Below are positions 7,877 to 16,355 of a DNA stretch of 64,000 nucleotides, piece after piece. The notes beneath the pieces are model-generated. The model did no database searches, had not been told where the DNA came from, and saw only the letters and a program-made list of their open reading frames with translations. The translations under genes were made by a program, and so were the position numbers. The first letter of the stretch is position 1; the number at the start of each line of letters is the position of its first letter. This DNA comes from DAOTXN01 sp034435435 (GTDB taxonomy: Bacteria > Chloroflexota > Anaerolineae > S140-20), in assembly GCA_034435435.1 (NCBI GenBank), contig DAOTXN010000161.1, positions 30,915-94,914 on the forward strand, given 5' to 3'.

Positions 7877-8806
7877 ATGACCCAACACCTGTTACGCCGA
7901 TTGGCCGGCAGCGCGGGAGTGCTGCTGGCCGTCAGCCTGGTCATTTTTGCCGCGCTCGACGCGACCCCCGGCGACGCCGCCGACGCGCTGGTGGGCGACA
8001 GCGCCTCGCAGGCCCAGCTCGACGCGCTGCGGCGCGAAATGGGGCTGGACCTGCCGTGGACCTCCCGTTACGTGAGTTTTGTGACGGAGTTGCTGACGCA
8101 GGGCAGCTTGGGGCGCTCGCTCATCAGCGGGCGCCCGGTGACCGATTTGCTGGCGGCCAGTTTTCCCTACACGGCGGTTCTGGCGCTGGCGGCCATCTTG
8201 CTGGCGACGGGCGTAGGGGTTGTGGTCGGTACGGCGGCGGCGGTGCGCGCCGGCGCCTGGCTCGACACGGCCATCATGGGCGTGACGGCGTTGGGCATGG
8301 CCGTGCCGACTTTTTGGAGCGGCCTGTTGTTCATTTTGGTATTCTCGTTGGGGCTGGGCTGGCTGCCGGTAGTGGGCGCGGGCAGCCTCAAGCACTTGGT
8401 TCTCCCGACTCTGACGCTGGCTCTGCCGACCGCGGCCGTGGTGGCCCGACTGATGCGCTCCAGCGTGCTGGATGAACTGACCCGCTATTACGTGCGCACG
8501 GCCCGCGCCAAGGGCGCCCCGCCCCGGCGCGTGCTGCTGCGACACGTGCTGCGCAACAGCTTTATCCCCCTGCTCACGCTGCTGGGACTGCACCTGGGGC
8601 ATCTGCTGGGCGGCGCGTTCATCGTCGAGACGATTTTCGGCTGGCCGGGCCTGGGTCGGCTGACCGTGCAGGCCATCTTTGACCGGGACCAGCCGGTGGT
8701 GCTGGGCGCGGCGCTGACGGTGGCGACAGTCTATTTGCTCATCAACCTGGCGGTGGACCTGCTGCACGCCCGGCTCGACCCGCGCGTGGGTCACGCGACG
8801 TTGTGA
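7877..8806 (+). CDS. ABC transporter permease, DppB type
   Basis: A 309-residue membrane protein with about six hydrophobic helices and the DppB-like N-terminus (LLRRLAGSAGVLLAVSLVIF). A permease EAA-type loop is visible around YVRTARAKGAPPRRVLLRH. The start at 7877 follows TTGGAG; in-frame codons further upstream fall in the intergenic repeat and are rejected. It forms the pore with the next gene product. Confidence 0.88.
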   Translation: MTQHLLRRLAGSAGVLLAVSLVIFAALDATPGDAADALVGDSASQAQLDALRREMGLDLPWTSRYVSFVTELLTQGSLGRSLISGRPVTDLLAASFPYTAVLALAAILLATGVGVVVGTAAAVRAGAWLDTAIMGVTALGMAVPTFWSGLLFILVFSLGLGWLPVVGAGSLKHLVLPTLTLALPTAAVVARLMRSSVLDELTRYYVRTARAKGAPPRRVLLRHVLRNSFIPLLTLLGLHLGHLLGGAFIVETIFGWPGLGRLTVQAIFDRDQPVVLGAALTVATVYLLINLAVDLLHARLDPRVGHATL

Positions 8807-8818
8807 AAGGGCGCGAAA

Positions 8819-9745
8819 ATGGCGACGCCAGCGCGAGCGATTGATGCGACCTGGGACGAAAGACCCCTTTGGGAGACGAAGGACGAACGTCGAATGGCCC
8901 CTGTGGGGGACGAACGTCGGCTCTTGACGCTGCCGCGTTGGTCGCCCAGCTTGTGGGTCGGTGGCGGACTCGTGATGGCGCTCGTGCTCATCGCGCTGCT
9001 GGCCCCGGTTCTGGCGGCCCATCCGCCCGACCGGTTGGCGGGAGCAGCCCGGCTACAAACGCCCAGCCTGGCCCATCCGTTCGGCACCGATAATTTGGGA
9101 CGCGATATGTTCAGTCGTGTGCTTTACGGCGCGCGCATCGCCGTCCGAGTGGCCGTGCTGGGTGTGAGCATCGCGGCAAGCGCTGGCGTGAGCTTGGGCT
9201 TGCTGGCAGGCTATTACGGCGGCTGGCTCGACCAGCTCGTCTCGCGGGTGATGGAGGTGTGGATGGCCTTCCCCAGCCTGCTGCTGGCGCTCATCGTCGT
9301 GGCCCGGCTGGGGCCGTCGCTGGACCATGCCATCTTGGCCCTGGGCATCGTCGCCGCGCCCGGCTTTTACCGCTTGACGCGAGCCTGTACCCTCTCGGCT
9401 CGCCAGGACGCCTACGTCGAGGCCTCCCGTGCGCTGGGGGTGGGCGACCGGCGCATTGTGCTGCGGCACATCTTGCCCAACATCGCGCCGTCGCTCATCG
9501 TGCTGGCGACCATGCGCCTGGGCACACTGGTGTTGGCCGGCGGCGGGTTGAGCTTTATCGGCCTGGGCGCCCAACCCCCTCAACCCGAGTGGGGCGCGCT
9601 GCTGGCGACCGGGCGCGATTACATGGACATTGCCCCCTGGTTGGCCGTTTTCCCCGGCCTGGCCATCACCCTCACCGTGGCCGGGTTCAACCTGTTGGGC
9701 GACGGTCTGCGCGACGCGCTGGATCCCCGGCAGCGAAACGGGTAG
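8819..9745 (+). CDS. ABC transporter permease, DppC type
   Basis: A 308-residue permease with the DppC hallmark HPFGTDNLGRDMFSRVLYGA and an EAA loop (YVEASRALGVGDRRIVLRHI). Its first ~35 residues contain WDERPL, KDERR and GDERR, encoded by GACGAA-type repeats, so the N-terminal tail is likely repeat-derived. It begins 12 bp after dppB-type stop. No DppD/DppF ATPase genes follow; the unit ends at MITE copy 2. Confidence 0.87.
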   Translation: MATPARAIDATWDERPLWETKDERRMAPVGDERRLLTLPRWSPSLWVGGGLVMALVLIALLAPVLAAHPPDRLAGAARLQTPSLAHPFGTDNLGRDMFSRVLYGARIAVRVAVLGVSIAASAGVSLGLLAGYYGGWLDQLVSRVMEVWMAFPSLLLALIVVARLGPSLDHAILALGIVAAPGFYRLTRACTLSARQDAYVEASRALGVGDRRIVLRHILPNIAPSLIVLATMRLGTLVLAGGGLSFIGLGAQPPQPEWGALLATGRDYMDIAPWLAVFPGLAITLTVAGFNLLGDGLRDALDPRQRNG

Positions 9746-9822
9746 TCGCAGTCATTTCCCCTGTGTGTCTTTTTGTGCTAGAATCGCTCCTGGCCGGCGC
9801 GCTGCGCAAGGTTTAACGATTT

Positions 9823-10036
9823 GTGACTGCTCAGTTGGGGATATGACAACGAATTTTCAGGATTGACCGAATGACGTCGCTACCAACCATTCCACTGGGA
9901 TGCCCTCGTCCTGCGGTCAAGTGGCGCATCACTTTGGACCACGGTTAGGGTGTCTGTGGCAACCAATGTGTCGAGTTGAAAGGCGCGGGTGCGCTCAATC
10001 CTCTGATTCGTTGTCATATCTGCGCAGGGCAGTCAC
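9823..10036 (+). mobile_element. MITE-like element, copy 2
   Basis: A 214 bp relative of the element at 5917. Its ends are GTGACTGC on both sides in inverted orientation, with inner inverted ATATGACAACGAAT. It is flanked by AACGATTT (9815-9822) and AACGATTC (10037-10044), an 8-bp duplication with one mismatch. It fills most of the 333 bp gap between the permease and the next operon; no other gene is seen in that gap. Confidence 0.85.
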
Positions 10037-10078
10037 AACGATTCTCCGTCTATAGCCCAAACAATCTGGAGGTGTCCG

Positions 10079-11167
10079 GTGGACACGCTTCTAGCCCTTC
10101 CCCGACGTTCCGAGGCCATCGCCGCCTACCGGCAGCACGGGGGCGGGGTGGCGGCCGTCGCGCCCATTCATTACCCGCGCGCCCTCTTGCGCGCCTTTGA
10201 CCTGCTCCCGGTGGAGGTGTGGGGGCCGCCCGGCGTGGACGCCAGCCACGGCGCGGCCCATCTGCAACCCTACGTGTGTTCTATCGTCCACAATGCCCTC
10301 TCGTTCCTCCTATCAGGCGGCCTCGACGTGGCCGACGTGCTGCTCGTCCCGCACACCTGCGACTCGCTGCAAGGGCTGGGCAGCATCCTGCTGGATTTCG
10401 TCCGTCCCCGGCAGCCTGTCTTGCCGCTGTACCTGCCGCGCGGACGGCGTGAGAGCGACCTGGTATTCCTGAGCGCCGAGCTGGAAGCGCTCTACCGCAA
10501 GCTGGAGGCCATCACCGGCCGTTCGCCCACCGAGGCCGACTTGCTGGCGTGCATTCGGCGCGAGGAGGAGGCCGACCGGCTTTTGGTCCAACTGCACGCC
10601 CAACGCCGCGACTTGCCCCTCACCGACAGCTCCTTTTATCGCCTGGCGCGCACCCGCGAATATCTGCCCGCCGAAACTTTTAGCGCCCTGGCCCGCTCGA
10701 CCTTGGCCTCGACCTCAACCTCGACCATCAACGGCACACCCTTGCTCCTCTCCGGCATCGTTCCTGAGCCGATGGCCTTGTTCGAGGCGCTGGCCGAGCT
10801 GGGTGGGCGGGTCGTGGCCGACGACCTGGCCTGCTGCGGGCGCCGGCTGTACCCGCCGGGCGAGAGTGAAGCGCCGTTTCGCCGCATGGCCGAAAGCCTG
10901 CTGCGCGCCCCGCCCGATTCCACCCGCGGCCACTCTATCGCCGAGCGCCTGGCCCATCTGCTATGGCTCAGCGAGACCTCCGGCGCACAAGGAGTCGTCT
11001 TTTATGTCGTCAAGTTTTGCGAGCCGGAGCTGTTCGACCTGCCGGCGCTGCGGCAGGGGTTGCGCGAGCACGGCATTCCGTCGGTGGTGATCGAGTTTGC
11101 GCTCAACGACGGGCTGGCCCAACAAATCCTCACCCGCCTGGAAGCCTTTTTGGAGATGATCCGATGA
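10079..11167 (+). CDS. 2-Hydroxyacyl-CoA dehydratase / benzoyl-CoA reductase family subunit (short)
   Basis: A 362-residue member of the HgdB/BcrC/FldBC family. Cysteines placed as in cluster-binding subunits are visible in VPHTCDSLQG, DDLACCGRRLY and VKFCEPELFD. Such proteins carry a [4Fe-4S] cluster and form the catalytic heterodimer that receives a very low-potential electron from the activator. The start is GTG 10079 with GGAGG about 7 bp upstream. It overlaps the next gene (ATGA). Dehydratase and aromatic-ring-reductase roles cannot be separated by reading alone. Confidence 0.8.
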   Translation: MDTLLALPRRSEAIAAYRQHGGGVAAVAPIHYPRALLRAFDLLPVEVWGPPGVDASHGAAHLQPYVCSIVHNALSFLLSGGLDVADVLLVPHTCDSLQGLGSILLDFVRPRQPVLPLYLPRGRRESDLVFLSAELEALYRKLEAITGRSPTEADLLACIRREEEADRLLVQLHAQRRDLPLTDSSFYRLARTREYLPAETFSALARSTLASTSTSTINGTPLLLSGIVPEPMALFEALAELGGRVVADDLACCGRRLYPPGESEAPFRRMAESLLRAPPDSTRGHSIAERLAHLLWLSETSGAQGVVFYVVKFCEPELFDLPALRQGLREHGIPSVVIEFALNDGLAQQILTRLEAFLEMIR

Positions 11168-12504
11168 GCACACTGGACCACGTGAGGTATCACTGCCAGG
11201 TCAACCTGGTAGGCCGGACCGCGTTGCGCGTGCGCCGCTGGCAAGCGCAACGGCGCACCCGTTGGGAGAGTGAATTTCTGGCCCCGCCGCTGCACATCTC
11301 GCCCTGGACCAAAGAACTCATCGGGCGGCACTATTTGAAAGGCAACTATGCTCACTTGCACGGCCAGGTAGCCTGGGTCACGTCGGGCGCGCCGGTCGAA
11401 TTTCTCAAGGCGCTAGACTTTTTTGTGCTCTATCCGGAGAACCACGCCGCGGTGTGCGGGACGATGCGCGTCGCCGAAGAGATTGCGACGGAGGCCGAGC
11501 ACGCCGGTTATTCGCGCGACCTGTGCTCCTACGCCCGCACCGACATCGGCAGCGTGCTCTCTGGCCAGACGCCCGTGCGCCGCTTGCCCAGGCCGGACTT
11601 GCTGCTGGCCTGCACCAACATCTGCCAGACCGTGCTACAGTGGTACCGGGTGCTGGCGCACCACTTTCAGGTCCCGCTGATTTTGATTGACACCCCTTTT
11701 GTCTACTCCGACGTGACCGATCACGCCGTGGCTTTCGTCCAACGCCAGATCGAGGAAGCCATCCCGGTCGCCGAGCGGGTCGCGGGCCGTGCGCTCGATC
11801 CGCGCCGCTTTGAGCAAGTGATCCACCTGAGTCAGACCGCCTCGCGCCTGTGGATGCAGGTGTTGGAACGTTGCCAACACCGCCCTGCGCCTATCTCGGT
11901 CTTTGACCAATTCATCCACATGGCCCCCGTCGTCGAGATGCGCGGCGACGCCGTCACCGTGGATTTTTACGCCGCGCTGCTCAAAGAGGTGGACCAACGC
12001 ATCGCGCAGGGCGTCGGCGGGGTCAAAAACGAGCGCAAACGGCTGTTGTGGGACAATCTGCCCATCTGGTACCGGCTGCGCTACCTGGCCGAGTTTCTGG
12101 GACAACACGGCGTGGCCATCGTGGCCTCCACCTACACCAACGCCTGGGGCGAGCTGGCCGACCTGTTCGACCCGGCCCGCCCGCTGGAATCGGCGGCCCG
12201 CACCTACATTTACCCGATTCTGAACCGGGGCGGCGGCGACAAGCTGAATACGATGCGCCGCATGATCGACACGTATCACCTGGACGGCGCCATCTTGCAC
12301 TCGGATCGCTCCTGCAAGCCCTACTCGGTGGGACAGATGGATCAGCGCGACCGGCTGATCCGCGAGTATGGCGTGCCGGCGCTGTTGCTGGAAGCCGACC
12401 ACAATGACCCGCGCGCCTTTGCCGAGGAGCAAGTCGCCGGGCGGCTGGCCGCCTTTGTAGAGATGTTGGAGAATGGGACGCGGATGAACACAGATAAACA
12501 CTGA
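11164..12504 (+). CDS. 2-Hydroxyacyl-CoA dehydratase / benzoyl-CoA reductase family subunit (long)
   Basis: A 446-residue partner of the preceding subunit. LYPENHAAVCGTMR, LCSYARTDIGS, CTNICQTV and HSDRSCKPYSVGQMD match the BcrB/HgdA-like side of the family. ATG 11164 overlaps the upstream stop, so translation is probably coupled. The last ~10 residues (TRMNTDKH end) are encoded by the ACAGAT hairpin repeat that follows, which therefore provides the stop codon. Confidence 0.8.
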   Translation: MSTLDHVRYHCQVNLVGRTALRVRRWQAQRRTRWESEFLAPPLHISPWTKELIGRHYLKGNYAHLHGQVAWVTSGAPVEFLKALDFFVLYPENHAAVCGTMRVAEEIATEAEHAGYSRDLCSYARTDIGSVLSGQTPVRRLPRPDLLLACTNICQTVLQWYRVLAHHFQVPLILIDTPFVYSDVTDHAVAFVQRQIEEAIPVAERVAGRALDPRRFEQVIHLSQTASRLWMQVLERCQHRPAPISVFDQFIHMAPVVEMRGDAVTVDFYAALLKEVDQRIAQGVGGVKNERKRLLWDNLPIWYRLRYLAEFLGQHGVAIVASTYTNAWGELADLFDPARPLESAARTYIYPILNRGGGDKLNTMRRMIDTYHLDGAILHSDRSCKPYSVGQMDQRDRLIREYGVPALLLEADHNDPRAFAEEQVAGRLAAFVEMLENGTRMNTDKH

Positions 12505-12545
12505 TTTCTCCGATCTGTGTCAATCTGTGTTCATCTGTGTCCGTC
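12477..12545. repeat. ACAGAT-type hairpin repeat
   Basis: GATGAACACAGAT on the left is complementary to ATCTGTGTTCATC on the right. It covers the 3' end of the long dehydratase/reductase subunit gene and the spacer before the activator. Confidence 0.75.
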
Positions 12546-12567
12546 TGATCGGTTGGAGCGTGAATTG

Positions 12568-13335
12568 ATGTCCGTTATTCGAGCGCTGGGGATCGACGTC
12601 GGTTCGACCACGGTCAAGATCGTGGGCGTGGACGCGGCCGGGAATCTGGCATGGTACTTGCTGGAGCCGGCGCAGCCACGGGTCGAGGAGCAAGTAGCGC
12701 GGTTTCTGACTCAAGCGCAACACGTGACCGGGAATACGCTCCCGCTGGTCGCCACCGGCTACGGGCGGGGCCTGGTCCAGCCAGCGACGCGGCGTGTCAC
12801 CGAGATCACCTGCCACGCCCGCGGCGTGTACCGCGAGCTGGGCCACGGCGGGACGCTGGTAGACATCGGCGGGCAGGACAGCAAGGTGATTGGGATGGAC
12901 GCGCGGGGCAACGTGACCGACTTTGCAATGAACGACAAGTGCGCCGCCGGGACCGGGCGCTTCCTGGAAAACACGGCCGCCCGGCTGGGCGTGGCGCTCG
13001 ACCACATGGGCCAGACGGCCCTCTCGACCGCCGACGAGGTGTCCATTTCGAGCACCTGCACCGTGTTCGCCGAGTCGGAGGTCATCTCGCTGATCGCTCA
13101 CGGCGCGCCGGTAGCGGCCATCCTGCGCGGGCTGCACCGCGCCCTGGTCAAGCGGGTGGCGGCGATGGTGCGCACGGTGGGCCTGACGCCGCCGCTGATG
13201 CTGTCGGGCGGCGTGGTGCGCAACCCGGCTGTCCAGCGCATGCTGGAGCAGGAGACGGGTGAACAGGTCATCCTGCCCGAACATCCCCAGTTGATGGGGG
13301 CTTACGGCGCGGCGCTGCTGGCGCTCGAGCAGTGA
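12568..13335 (+). CDS. ATP-dependent activator (HgdC/BcrAD type)
   Basis: A 255-residue ATPase of the BcrAD/BadFG family. GIDVGSTTVK and DIGGQDSK are the phosphate-binding motifs. NDKCAAGTGRFLE and SSTCTVFAESEV carry the two cysteines that hold one [4Fe-4S] cluster across a homodimer. It hydrolyses ATP to drive an electron into the catalytic subunits encoded just upstream. The start is ATG 12568 after TTGGAG. A single activator gene is more like 2-hydroxyacyl-CoA dehydratase systems (homodimeric activator) than heterodimeric BcrAD. Confidence 0.88.
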   Translation: MSVIRALGIDVGSTTVKIVGVDAAGNLAWYLLEPAQPRVEEQVARFLTQAQHVTGNTLPLVATGYGRGLVQPATRRVTEITCHARGVYRELGHGGTLVDIGGQDSKVIGMDARGNVTDFAMNDKCAAGTGRFLENTAARLGVALDHMGQTALSTADEVSISSTCTVFAESEVISLIAHGAPVAAILRGLHRALVKRVAAMVRTVGLTPPLMLSGGVVRNPAVQRMLEQETGEQVILPEHPQLMGAYGAALLALEQ

Positions 13336-13371
13336 AACAGGGGCGTTTTTTAGACAACCAGGAGGGGCAGG

Positions 13372-15027
13372 GTGAAAGAGCTATGGCTGAAACACTATGA
13401 CCCGCACGTTCCGGCTCACATTGACTATCCGCGCGTCCCGCTGTACTGCATCCTGGACGAGTCGGCCGCCCGCTGCCCCGACCGCCCGTGCCTGTGCTTC
13501 TTTGGCCGCTGGCTGACTTATCGCCAGGTGCAGGACCTCTCGGACCGCTTTGCGGCCGGGATACAGGGCTTGGGCGTCAAAAAGGGCGACCGGGTGGCTT
13601 TGCTGCTGCCCAATTCGCCCCAGTTCGTGATCGCTTACTATGGCTTGCTCAAGGCCGGGGCCGTCATCCTCCCGCTCAACCCGCTCTACACCGAACGCGA
13701 ATTGACCTTTCACTTTAGCGATTCGGGGACCGAGACGGCCATCACCCTGCCGCTCTTTCTGGAAAAAGTGGCCGGACTGCGCCAGCAGACGCCGCTCGAA
13801 CGGGTCATCTATAGCCGCCTGGCCGATTTTATGCCCTTTCCGCTCCGTCTCATTCAAGGGGCGCGTGAACGTTTGCTAGTCCGAAGAGCGCCAGCGCCCG
13901 CCATAGATTTCAAGGACCTGCTGCGAACAGCGCCGCCCGCCGGTTGGGGGCCGGAGCCGGTCGGGCCGGACGAAATGGCCTGTCTGATCTACAGCGGCGG
14001 CACTACGGGAGTGGCCAAGGGCATCATGCTCTCGCACTTTAACCTGGTCGCCAACGCCCACCAGATCAAGGCCTGGGGCGATCTAAACGAGCGCCAGCGC
14101 CTGCTGACCGTGTTGCCCCTGTTTCATGGTTATGGCATGAGCGTCAATATGAATACGGCCATCCTGACCGGCGGCGAGATGGTATTGCTGCCCCGCTTCA
14201 AGGCCAGAGAGGTGGTCAAGGCGATTCAAAAATATCGGCCCACCTTTTTCACTGGCGTCCCCACCATGTTCGTGGCCTTTAGCCACCTGCCGGACATCCA
14301 TAAATACGACTTGGGCAGCTTGCAGGGCATTTTCGTAGGGGCCGCCCCGCTGACGCTCGCCATCAAGGAAGTCTTTGAATCCAAGACCGGCGGGCGGATG
14401 ATCGAAGGCTACGGTCTCACCGAGGCAGTGACCGCGATCATGGCGAATCCGTATCGGGGCCGGCACAAAGTCGGCAGCATCGGCATTCCTTTCTCCGACG
14501 TGCAGGCCCGGATCGTCAGTCTGGACGATGGGTGGGATTTGCCGCCCGGCGAGCAGGGCGAGATCGTGCTCAAAAGCCCCACGCTGATGCTGGGCTACTA
14601 TAACCATCCCGAAGCCACCTGCGAGGCTGTGCGAGATGGCTGGCTGTACACCGGCGACATCGGCTACGTGGATGAGGACGGCTATTTTTACATCACCGAC
14701 CGCAAAAAAGACCTGATCATCACCGGCGGGTTCAACGTCTTTCCGCGCGAGATCGACGAGCTGATTTACCAGCATCCCAAGGTCCAGGAGGGCATCTGCC
14801 TGGGCCTGCCCGATCCGTACAAAGGGGAGCGCATCAAGGTATACATTGTGCTCAAGCCGGGCGAGACGGCCACGCAGGAAGAGCTGATCGCCTATTTTCG
14901 GGAAAACCTGGCCCCTTACAAAATCCCCTCGGAGGTGGAGTTTCGGACCGACCTGCCCAAGAGCGCCATCGGCAAGATTTTGCGTCGGACATTACGGGAA
15001 CAAGAATCCGCACGGCTTTGCGCCTGA
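13372..15027 (+). CDS. AMP-forming acyl-CoA ligase
   Basis: A 551-residue acyl-adenylate enzyme. The P-loop-like A3 motif is YSGGTTGVAKG, the A5 motif is EGYGLTEAV, and the catalytic lysine is in PKSAIGKILRR near the C-terminus. It makes a CoA thioester from a carboxylic acid, ATP and CoA. It starts at GTG 13372 behind GGAGGGG. Its place after the activator suggests that it supplies the CoA substrate of the radical enzyme. Long-chain fatty acids are an alternative substrate. Confidence 0.86.
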   Translation: MKELWLKHYDPHVPAHIDYPRVPLYCILDESAARCPDRPCLCFFGRWLTYRQVQDLSDRFAAGIQGLGVKKGDRVALLLPNSPQFVIAYYGLLKAGAVILPLNPLYTERELTFHFSDSGTETAITLPLFLEKVAGLRQQTPLERVIYSRLADFMPFPLRLIQGARERLLVRRAPAPAIDFKDLLRTAPPAGWGPEPVGPDEMACLIYSGGTTGVAKGIMLSHFNLVANAHQIKAWGDLNERQRLLTVLPLFHGYGMSVNMNTAILTGGEMVLLPRFKAREVVKAIQKYRPTFFTGVPTMFVAFSHLPDIHKYDLGSLQGIFVGAAPLTLAIKEVFESKTGGRMIEGYGLTEAVTAIMANPYRGRHKVGSIGIPFSDVQARIVSLDDGWDLPPGEQGEIVLKSPTLMLGYYNHPEATCEAVRDGWLYTGDIGYVDEDGYFYITDRKKDLIITGGFNVFPREIDELIYQHPKVQEGICLGLPDPYKGERIKVYIVLKPGETATQEELIAYFRENLAPYKIPSEVEFRTDLPKSAIGKILRRTLREQESARLCA

Positions 15028-15048
15028 CTTGTGATGACTGCTTTTGTC

Positions 15049-15834
15049 TCATTTGCGCTGCCCTCTGGCCAGCGTGGGCAAGATGTTTTCCACAGCCTCG
15101 ATCATTCGCGGCGGAACGACGATCTGCCATTCCTCTTCGTTGGGCATGCGGGGGCGCGCCGGCATGCGCAGCTCGAGCCGCAGCACGGTCGGGTCGCCGC
15201 GTTCCAGATCGGCGCGTTCGATAAAACTGTACACGCCGTCGCCGTGGAAATAGTCGCCGTTGGCATAGATTTCGTGCGGGGCCAGCGCCACCGGATCAGG
15301 CTCGGGCTGGCGGTAGGCGCTGCGGGCCGCCACATAGTTGCCCCCCGCCACCGCTGCGCCGAGCACCACGCCGCTGGCTGCGCCCAACGCCAGCCCGCTG
15401 AGACCGCGCGACACGGCTTCCGAAAAGCCTTCCTGTGCTCCGAGCATCGCGCCGACCAGCAGCCCGACCAGGCCAAAGAGAAACGTCAGACAACCAAACT
15501 GTATCCGCCAGTCGCCTTGTTGCTCCTGCCAGACCGCCTCTTTGAGCGTGCGCCACTCTTCGGGCGTATAGTCCCAGCGCAGCAGCGGGCGGCCGCTGGC
15601 GAGAAAAGCGCGGATTTGGCGCAACTGGCGCGCGCCCAGCAGCCACACGCTGAGCGTCAGCAACCCAAAAAAGCCAGACATCGCCAGGCTGATCCAGGAT
15701 AAGGGGAGCAGAAATCCATCCTGCCCGTCGGCGAATGAGCGGGTCAGTACAGCCGCCAGCAGGAATAGGCCGGTCAGGCCGATCAGTGGGGTCAGTCCGC
15801 GTCGGTAGGGGTTTTTGGGGGATGGGGAGGGCAT
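15049..15834 (-). CDS. Uncharacterised membrane protein
   Basis: A 261-residue protein with about four membrane helices (near residues 14-30, 43-66, 112-130 and 140-165) and a soluble C-terminal part of ~85 residues. No known domain was recognised. ATG 15834 follows TGAGGA. It converges with the acyl-CoA ligase 21 bp away. Confidence 0.6.
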   Translation of the reverse strand: MPSPSPKNPYRRGLTPLIGLTGLFLLAAVLTRSFADGQDGFLLPLSWISLAMSGFFGLLTLSVWLLGARQLRQIRAFLASGRPLLRWDYTPEEWRTLKEAVWQEQQGDWRIQFGCLTFLFGLVGLLVGAMLGAQEGFSEAVSRGLSGLALGAASGVVLGAAVAGGNYVAARSAYRQPEPDPVALAPHEIYANGDYFHGDGVYSFIERADLERGDPTVLRLELRMPARPRMPNEEEWQIVVPPRMIEAVENILPTLARGQRK

Positions 15835-15932
15835 GGGTTCCTCATTTCAGGCGCGACGCACACCGGAACGTCGCAGATGGGTGACGCCATTGCAACGACC
15901 AAGACCTGTTGTTCAAACTCGGCCAGGATCAT
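15792..15932 (-). pseudogene. Possible truncated partner of the antitoxin-like gene
   Basis: An ORF of 46 codons starts with ATG at 15932, overlapping the upstream TGA (ATGA). It begins MILAEFEQQVLVVA and soon runs into the start of the membrane-protein gene. The coupling suggests the remnant of a second gene of a two-gene cassette; its function is unknown. Confidence 0.3.
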
Positions 15933-16237
15933 AGCAGGCGCTCGGACATCTGCTGCAACCGTTCTTCGTCAGTCACGGCCGCTTCCCACTCCCAATAGTC
16001 GTGCTCAATCTGATAGGCGTGTTGATCGGGAATCCGACCCGCGTGCCAGGCCTGCCTAAAGGTCATAAAGTCCATGCCATAGCGTCGCCCGAATACCTCT
16101 CGTCGCTCGCCGGCCTCTTTCAACCTCAATCGTACCCAGTCTTTGATGGCCAGTGGTAGCGCTACCTCTAGTCTGGACTCCTGCGTGAGATCACTCAAGA
16201 CCTGATACACCGGTTTGGAAATCACCTCAGTCACCAT
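15929..16237 (-). CDS. Small antitoxin-like protein of unknown function
   Basis: About 102 residues, charged and helical (IKDWVRLRLKEAGERREVFG, later EHDYWEWEAAVTDEERL). No family was firmly recognised; the size, style and overlapping downstream ORF resemble a toxin-antitoxin cassette. ATG 16237 is preferred because GAGGG lies 9 bp upstream; ATG 16252 is the alternative. A TATAAT box lies at 16270-16275. Confidence 0.5.
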   Translation of the reverse strand: MVTEVISKPVYQVLSDLTQESRLEVALPLAIKDWVRLRLKEAGERREVFGRRYGMDFMTFRQAWHAGRIPDQHAYQIEHDYWEWEAAVTDEERLQQMSERLL

Positions 16238-16355
16238 TGCTTTTGCCCTCATCCGTAATCTCTGAGGATATTATAGCAGAGTAGCAAAAAGAAACCAGGC
16301 TTTGCGCAGAACCTGGCTCCTCTTTTGTCCCTCCGTGTTTTCGGTCTCTCGTGTT

